From Rhodocista pekingensis (lineage in GTDB: Bacteria > Pseudomonadota > Alphaproteobacteria > Azospirillales > Azospirillaceae), in contig NZ_JBHTCM010000003.1 in NCBI RefSeq assembly GCF_042665545.1, positions 38,801-102,800 on the forward strand: 64,000 bases of DNA, read 5' to 3'. A program made the translations under genes and the position numbers. The notes beneath the pieces are model-generated. The model ran no database searches. It was not told the origin of the DNA and saw only the letters and a list, made by a program, of their open reading frames with translations. Position 1 is the stretch's first letter. The number at the start of each line of letters is the position of its first letter. This document shows positions 60,485 to 64,000 of the stretch, in pieces.

Positions 60485-61786
60485 ATGCGCGAGCATTTCC
60501 ACGCCATCGTGGTCGGCGCCGGTCCGTCCGGCAACGCCGCCGCCTACACCCTGGCCAAGGCCGGCCTGAAGGTCCTTCAGATCGAGCGGGGCGAGTATCC
60601 CGGATCGAAGAACGTGCAGGGCGCCATCCTCTACGCCGACGCGCTGGAGCGCATCATCCCCACCTTCCGCGAGGACGCGCCGCTGGAGCGGCATGTCGTC
60701 GAGCAGCGGATCTGGATGATGGACCAGGACGGCCACGCCGGGGCGCACTACCGCTCCAGCAGCTTCAATGAGGAGAAGCCAAACCGCTACACCATCATCC
60801 GCGCCCAGTTCGACAAGTGGTTCAGCCGGCAGGTCCAGGCCGCGGGCGCGCTGGTGATCTGCGAGACGACGGTGACGGCGCTTCTGCGCGGCGAGAACGG
60901 CCGGGTCGAGGGCGTGGTCACGGACCGCGAGAACGGCGTCGTCACCGCCGACATCGTGATCCTGGCGGAGGGCGTGAACGGCCTGCTGGGCACCCGCGCC
61001 GGCCTGCGCACCCGGCCGAAGCCGGAGCAGGTGGCGCTGGCGGTGAAGGAGATGCACTTCCTGCCGCAGGAGACGATCGAGGCCCGCTTCAACCTGAAGG
61101 AGGATGAGGGCGTGGTGATCGAGGCCACCGGCACCATCACCGAGGGGATGGTGGGCACGGCCTTCATCTACACCAACAAGGAAAGCCTCTCCGTCGGCAT
61201 CGGCTGCCTCGTCTCCGACTTCGGGGAGACGAAGACGAAGCCCTACGAGCTGCTGGACCGCTTCAAGCGCCACAGCTCCGTCCATCCGCTGATCGAAGGG
61301 GCGGAGGTGAAGGAATACGCCGCCCACCTGATCCCGGAGGGCGGCTACAAGGCGATCCCGCAGCTCTACGGCGACGGCTGGCTGATCGTGGGCGATGCCG
61401 GCTCCTTCGTGAACGCGGCCCACCGTGAAGGCTCCAACCTCGCCATGACCACCGGCCGGCTGGCGGCGGAGACGGTGATCTACAACCGGCGCATGGGCCT
61501 GCCCAACGTGGCGGAGAACCTGAAGCGCTACAAGGACGAGCTGGACAAGAGCTTCGTCATGCAGGACCTGAAGAAGTACAAGCACCTTCCCGAGACCCTG
61601 CATACCAACAAGCAGTTCTTCACCACCTATCCGCACCTGATCTCCACCGCCGCGCAGAAGCTGCTGCGCGTGGACGGGGAGTCCAAGTGGCAGAAGGAGA
61701 AGGACATCACCGCCGCCTTCCTGCGCACGCGCCGGATCGGCGGCCTGATCACCGACGTCTTCAAGATGGCGAGGGCTTGGCGATGA
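60485..61786 (+). CDS. fixC: FixC, flavoprotein quinone oxidoreductase
   Basis: 433 residues. FAD-binding AIVVGAGPSGNAAAYTLAKAG at the N-terminus (about 6-26), GYKAIPQLYGDGWLIVGDAG in the second FAD motif, and the MTTGRLAAE segment. It is the ETF-QO-like subunit of the Fix complex. Stop overlaps fixX (ATGA). Confidence 0.96.
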   Translation: MREHFHAIVVGAGPSGNAAAYTLAKAGLKVLQIERGEYPGSKNVQGAILYADALERIIPTFREDAPLERHVVEQRIWMMDQDGHAGAHYRSSSFNEEKPNRYTIIRAQFDKWFSRQVQAAGALVICETTVTALLRGENGRVEGVVTDRENGVVTADIVILAEGVNGLLGTRAGLRTRPKPEQVALAVKEMHFLPQETIEARFNLKEDEGVVIEATGTITEGMVGTAFIYTNKESLSVGIGCLVSDFGETKTKPYELLDRFKRHSSVHPLIEGAEVKEYAAHLIPEGGYKAIPQLYGDGWLIVGDAGSFVNAAHREGSNLAMTTGRLAAETVIYNRRMGLPNVAENLKRYKDELDKSFVMQDLKKYKHLPETLHTNKQFFTTYPHLISTAAQKLLRVDGESKWQKEKDITAAFLRTRRIGGLITDVFKMARAWR

Positions 61787-62094
61787 GCACGACGGTCCGT
61801 CCCCCCGTTCCGCCCGTGAAGGTGGAAGAGAAGCTGTACCAGAACCGCTACATGGTGGATGAAGGGCGGCCGCATGTCCGCATCCAGCCCCATGACACGG
61901 CGAGCCCCACCCTGCGCACCCTGGTCGATGTCTGTCCGGCCGGCTGCTACAGCGCCACCGACGACGGCCGGGTGGAGATCATCCCGGACGGCTGCATGGA
62001 ATGCGGCACCTGCCGCATCCTGTGCGAGGCGAGCGGGGAGATCGAGTGGAACTACCCGCGCGGCGGCTACGGCATCCTGTTCAAGTTCGGCTGA
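61783..62094 (+). CDS. fixX: FixX ferredoxin-like protein
   Basis: 103 residues. Cys in VCPAGCYS and a C-terminal CMECGTCRILC motif hold a [4Fe-4S] cluster; YPRGGYGILFKFG is the family ending. It pairs with FixC for electron flow to quinone. Confidence 0.95.
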   Translation: MSTTVRPPVPPVKVEEKLYQNRYMVDEGRPHVRIQPHDTASPTLRTLVDVCPAGCYSATDDGRVEIIPDGCMECGTCRILCEASGEIEWNYPRGGYGILFKFG

Positions 62095-62113
62095 TCCAGG
62101 TCGGCCGTCGGAC

Positions 62114-62136
62114 CCGGCCGGGGATTACCCGGCCGG
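62114..62136 (+). terminator. Hairpin downstream of fixX
   Basis: Perfect 9-bp stem (CCGGCCGGG/CCCGGCCGG) with a GATTA loop, 20 bp after the fixX stop. No T run, so termination would need help; possible Rho-dependent or processing site. Confidence 0.4.
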
Positions 62137-62146
62137 ACCGTCCTTC

Positions 62147-62191
62147 CGCGGACCGCCCCTCTGCGGACCGCCCCTCCGCGGACCACCGCTG
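62147..62191. repeat. Three 15-bp tandem repeats
   Basis: Units of the type CGCGGACCGCCCCTC at 62147, 62162 and 62177; the first two differ by one base and the third by a few. It lies in the convergent gap between fixX and the cytochrome c' gene. Confidence 0.8.
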
Positions 62192-62214
62192 TCCCGCCCC
62201 GCTCCACGCCCGCC

Positions 62215-62646
62215 CTACTCCACGCGGAAGCTGGCGTGGCAGGCGCGGCAGTTGGCGGAGACGACCTGGAGGCTGGAGACGACGGCCTGCCAGTCGGCGA
62301 CCGTCGGCTTCTCCGGCGCGGCCGCGGCCAGATCGCGGAACTCGGCCGCGGAGCGGTGCATGGCCAGCCCCATCTCCCGGAACTCCAGCGGCAGATAGCG
62401 GCCGAAGCCCTTGCCGCTGCCCGGAACCAGTTCCTCATCGGCCACCTTGGCGGCAGCCTTGAAGTCGCCTGCGGCCACCTGGGCCAGCACGTCGTCGAAG
62501 CTGTCCATGTGGTGGCGCATCTCGTCCATGAACTCGGCCCGGATCTCCGCCGGCATCTTCACGACGGTCCGCGAATCCTCCGCCCCGACACCCCCGGCGC
62601 CCATACCGACCAGGACCACCGCGGCCCCTGCCAACAGTGCTTTCAT
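62215..62646 (-). CDS. Cytochrome c'-like (class II) monohaem protein
   Basis: 143 residues: a signal peptide (to about GGVGAED), a helical body, and a haem site CRACH (133-137) very near the C-terminus followed by ASFR, the class II arrangement. Such proteins bind NO or act as electron carriers in the periplasm. It is 44 bp downstream of an ArsC-like gene on the same strand. Confidence 0.85.
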   Translation of the reverse strand: MKALLAGAAVVLVGMGAGGVGAEDSRTVVKMPAEIRAEFMDEMRHHMDSFDDVLAQVAAGDFKAAAKVADEELVPGSGKGFGRYLPLEFREMGLAMHRSAAEFRDLAAAAPEKPTVADWQAVVSSLQVVSANCRACHASFRVE

Positions 62647-62690
62647 GATACATCTCCCCCGTAGATGACGATCCCCACCGGACGGCGCGC

Positions 62691-63113
62691 CTATCGGATG
62701 CGCCGCCCGGCCCCGTCGATCACCAGTTCGCCGTCCTCCTTGGCGAGCGGCCCCGGCGGCAGCCGGTCCATCAGGTCCAGTACCGTCTCGCTCGGCCGGC
62801 ACAGGCGCACGCCCTTGGGCGTGCAGACGATGGGCCGCTCCACCAGGACCGGATGCCGGACCATGGCGGCGATCAGTTCCTCCTCCGACACGGTCGGGTC
62901 CAGCAGGCCGAGCTGCTCCGCCGGGGTGCCGCGGCTGCGCAGCGCCTCCCGCGCGGTCAGGCCCGCCGCCGCGAACAGCCCGCGGAGCTGCGGCTCGGTC
63001 CAGCCGGTCTTGAGATATTCGATGACCACCGGCTCGTAGCCGGCCGCGCGCAGCATGGTCAGCACGTTGCGCGAGGTCCCGCAGGCGGGGTTGTGGTGGA
63101 TGACGACAGCCAT
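62691..63113 (-). CDS. arsC: ArsC-family glutaredoxin-dependent reductase
   Basis: 140 residues. Catalytic C11 in HNPACGTSRN, then EYLKTGWTEPQLRGLF, ALRSRGTP and RPIVCTPKGVRLCRPSE with the arginines expected for arsenate binding. This is the classical arsenate-reductase form, more complete than the short ArsC-like nitrogenase-associated proteins. No arsR or arsenite pump is nearby, so the arsenate role is not supported by context. Start at 63113 chosen over a longer frame. Confidence 0.85.
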   Translation of the reverse strand: MAVVIHHNPACGTSRNVLTMLRAAGYEPVVIEYLKTGWTEPQLRGLFAAAGLTAREALRSRGTPAEQLGLLDPTVSEEELIAAMVRHPVLVERPIVCTPKGVRLCRPSETVLDLMDRLPPGPLAKEDGELVIDGAGRRIR

Positions 63114-63259
63114 GGGCGCATTCCGTCGGATCGCGGTTGGAAGGCCGGTTCCGGCCTTGTCCTGGCCGACAGCCTGCCCCAGCCCCGCGATTCTGGCGAA
63201 GAGGGCGATCGGCCGCAAGGACAACGGCGCGCACCCGCGCCCGGGTCCGCCTCCGCGCG

Positions 63260-63688
63260 TCAGTCCCGGCAGCAGCCGGCCCCGCCCCGTCCGTGGTGGT
63301 GGTCACCTTGAGGGTGGCCGTGGTCATGAGGGTGACCGTGGTCGCCGTCATCCTCATGGACATGCTCGGCGGGGCGCAGCGTGCCGACCAGGAAGGCGGC
63401 GATGGCGGCGCGGGGGTCGATTTCGGTCGTCGCCACCGCGGTGATACCGCGGTCGCGCATGCGGGCGGCGAAGCGCGGCCCGGCGCTGCCGGCGATGATG
63501 ACGTCCACCGCGTCGAGCGGATGCGGACCACCGGCGAAGTCGTGGAAGGCCATCTCCCGCGGCAGGTCCAGGCGACCGGTCTCCACCGGCTCGGCCCCCG
63601 GCTGCGCGCTGAACAGCAGGAAGCGGCGGGTCTTGCCCGCGTGCGGGGTGACGGTGCGGAAATTCTGGCTCGCGACGGCGACTTTCAT
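63260..63688 (-). CDS. NifX/NifB-C-type dinitrogenase-cofactor protein with His-rich tail
   Basis: 142 residues. The domain KVAVASQNFRTVTPHAGKTRRF, then REMAFHDFAGGPHPLDAVDVIIAG and ARMRDRGITAVATTEIDPRAAI in essence, is of the NifX/NafY/NifB C-terminal family. The last 35 residues are His/Asp/Gly-rich (a run of about ten His, with HGHPHDHGH) and end in a CC pair, which suggests metal binding. It lies beyond fixX and may serve cofactor trafficking; that is inference. Confidence 0.82.
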   Translation of the reverse strand: MKVAVASQNFRTVTPHAGKTRRFLLFSAQPGAEPVETGRLDLPREMAFHDFAGGPHPLDAVDVIIAGSAGPRFAARMRDRGITAVATTEIDPRAAIAAFLVGTLRPAEHVHEDDGDHGHPHDHGHPQGDHHHGRGGAGCCRD

Positions 63689-63791
63689 GATCCGGCTCCA
63701 GGCAACGATGCCCACAGCCAACGCCTCCCGCCCCCCGGGAGTCGTTGCGAAACCGCAAGGGTCGTCTGTCGCGCCCGTGCTTCCACGCAGC

Positions 63792-63826
63792 AAAAAAGGC
63801 TTAGCCCCGGGAGGGTCTAAGCCTTT
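63792..63826 (-). terminator. Intrinsic terminator of the rRNA operon
   Basis: Minus strand: perfect 10-bp stem AAAGGCTTAG/CTAAGCCTTT with a GC-rich loop, followed by TTTTTT. Just downstream of the tRNA. Confidence 0.92.
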
Positions 63827-63832
63827 GATGCT

Positions 63833-63911
<79 letters not shown>

Positions 63912-63960
63912 TGAGATGGTGAGGGGAGATGGGAGTGAGGAGGGTATGGTGCGATGAGCG

Positions 63961-64000
63961 GACCTGGCGGCGACCGACTCTCCCACGTCTTGAGACGCAG
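63961..64000 (-). rRNA. 5S rRNA, 3' end (partial)
   Basis: Reading the minus strand from the window edge gives GTGGGAGAGTCGGTCGCCGC, then CAGGTC, the conserved 3' part of 5S rRNA. The gene continues beyond the window; the exact 3' end is uncertain by a few bases. Confidence 0.82.

Overview
The window is about 64 kb of very GC-rich DNA with dense, often overlapping genes (ATGA and GTGA couplings). It has no insertion sequence, phage gene or CRISPR array that I could see. The gene set is that of a metabolically flexible, free-living diazotrophic alphaproteobacterium: a complete molybdenum nitrogenase cluster with fixABCX, periplasmic nitrate reductase, an SHP/DHC cytochrome module and alphaproteobacterial gene orders (rplU-rpmA-obgE-proB). 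A Rhodospirillales/Azospirillaceae member (Rhodocista or Azospirillum-like) fits best. That placement is inference from gene content and style, not from a database match.

Left part (1-36 kb), housekeeping and respiration: a LysE-type exporter with a divergent Lrp regulator; proB, obgE, rpmA and rplU; a YhaN/YhaO (SbcC/SbcD-like) nuclease pair; DUF4142 protein plus mobA; a compact napEFDABC operon; an RluA-type pseudouridine synthase; a Cu(I)-exporting P-type ATPase behind a CueR-type operator; a large TonB-dependent receptor behind a possible Pho box; two uncharacterised coupled genes; a YchJ-like SEC-C protein; a PepSY/flavodoxin/FAD reductase fusion; and a Gly/Met-rich periplasmic repeat protein. 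Next comes an electron-transfer island of DHC, SHP, cytochrome b561 and PepSY, divergent from a second PepSY protein and an OmpR-type two-component system. The divergent gap holds four CTGAAC/GTTCAG half-sites phased at exactly 11 bp, and two more lie upstream of the SHP gene. A chemoreceptor, a membrane protein and a CHASE3 HisKA_2 kinase follow.

Right part (37.5-63.7 kb), the nitrogen-fixation island: iscA-nifU-nifS (minus) and nifQ (plus) diverge from a shared NifA/sigma-54 control region. The long minus-strand unit nifH-nifD-nifK-nifEN-nifX-DUF269-CCE_0567-like-fdxB contains a single continuous gene that fuses NifE to NifN. Beyond it are a DUF2478 protein, a Mop/TOBE molybdate-binding protein, then nifB-fdxN-nifZ-nifT-SIR2-like (minus), nifA, an unknown gene upstream of nifA, and nifV-nifW-fixA-fixB-fixC-fixX (plus). 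Four sigma-54 promoters (TGGCAY-N5-TTGC) with TGT-N10-ACA NifA sites can be read directly upstream of iscA, nifH, nifB and nifV; a weaker one precedes nifQ. The island ends with a cytochrome c'-like protein, an ArsC-type reductase and a NifX-like protein with a His-rich tail.

The window closes with an initiator tRNA-Met and the 3' end of a 5S rRNA, so an rRNA operon enters from the right on the minus strand. The most notable items are the natural nifEN fusion, the phased two-component operators around the SHP/DHC module (whose SHP has Asp where the haem-ligand Asn is expected), the SIR2-like gene inside the nifB operon, and an exact in-frame 20-bp repeat that duplicates 11 codons in nifD.
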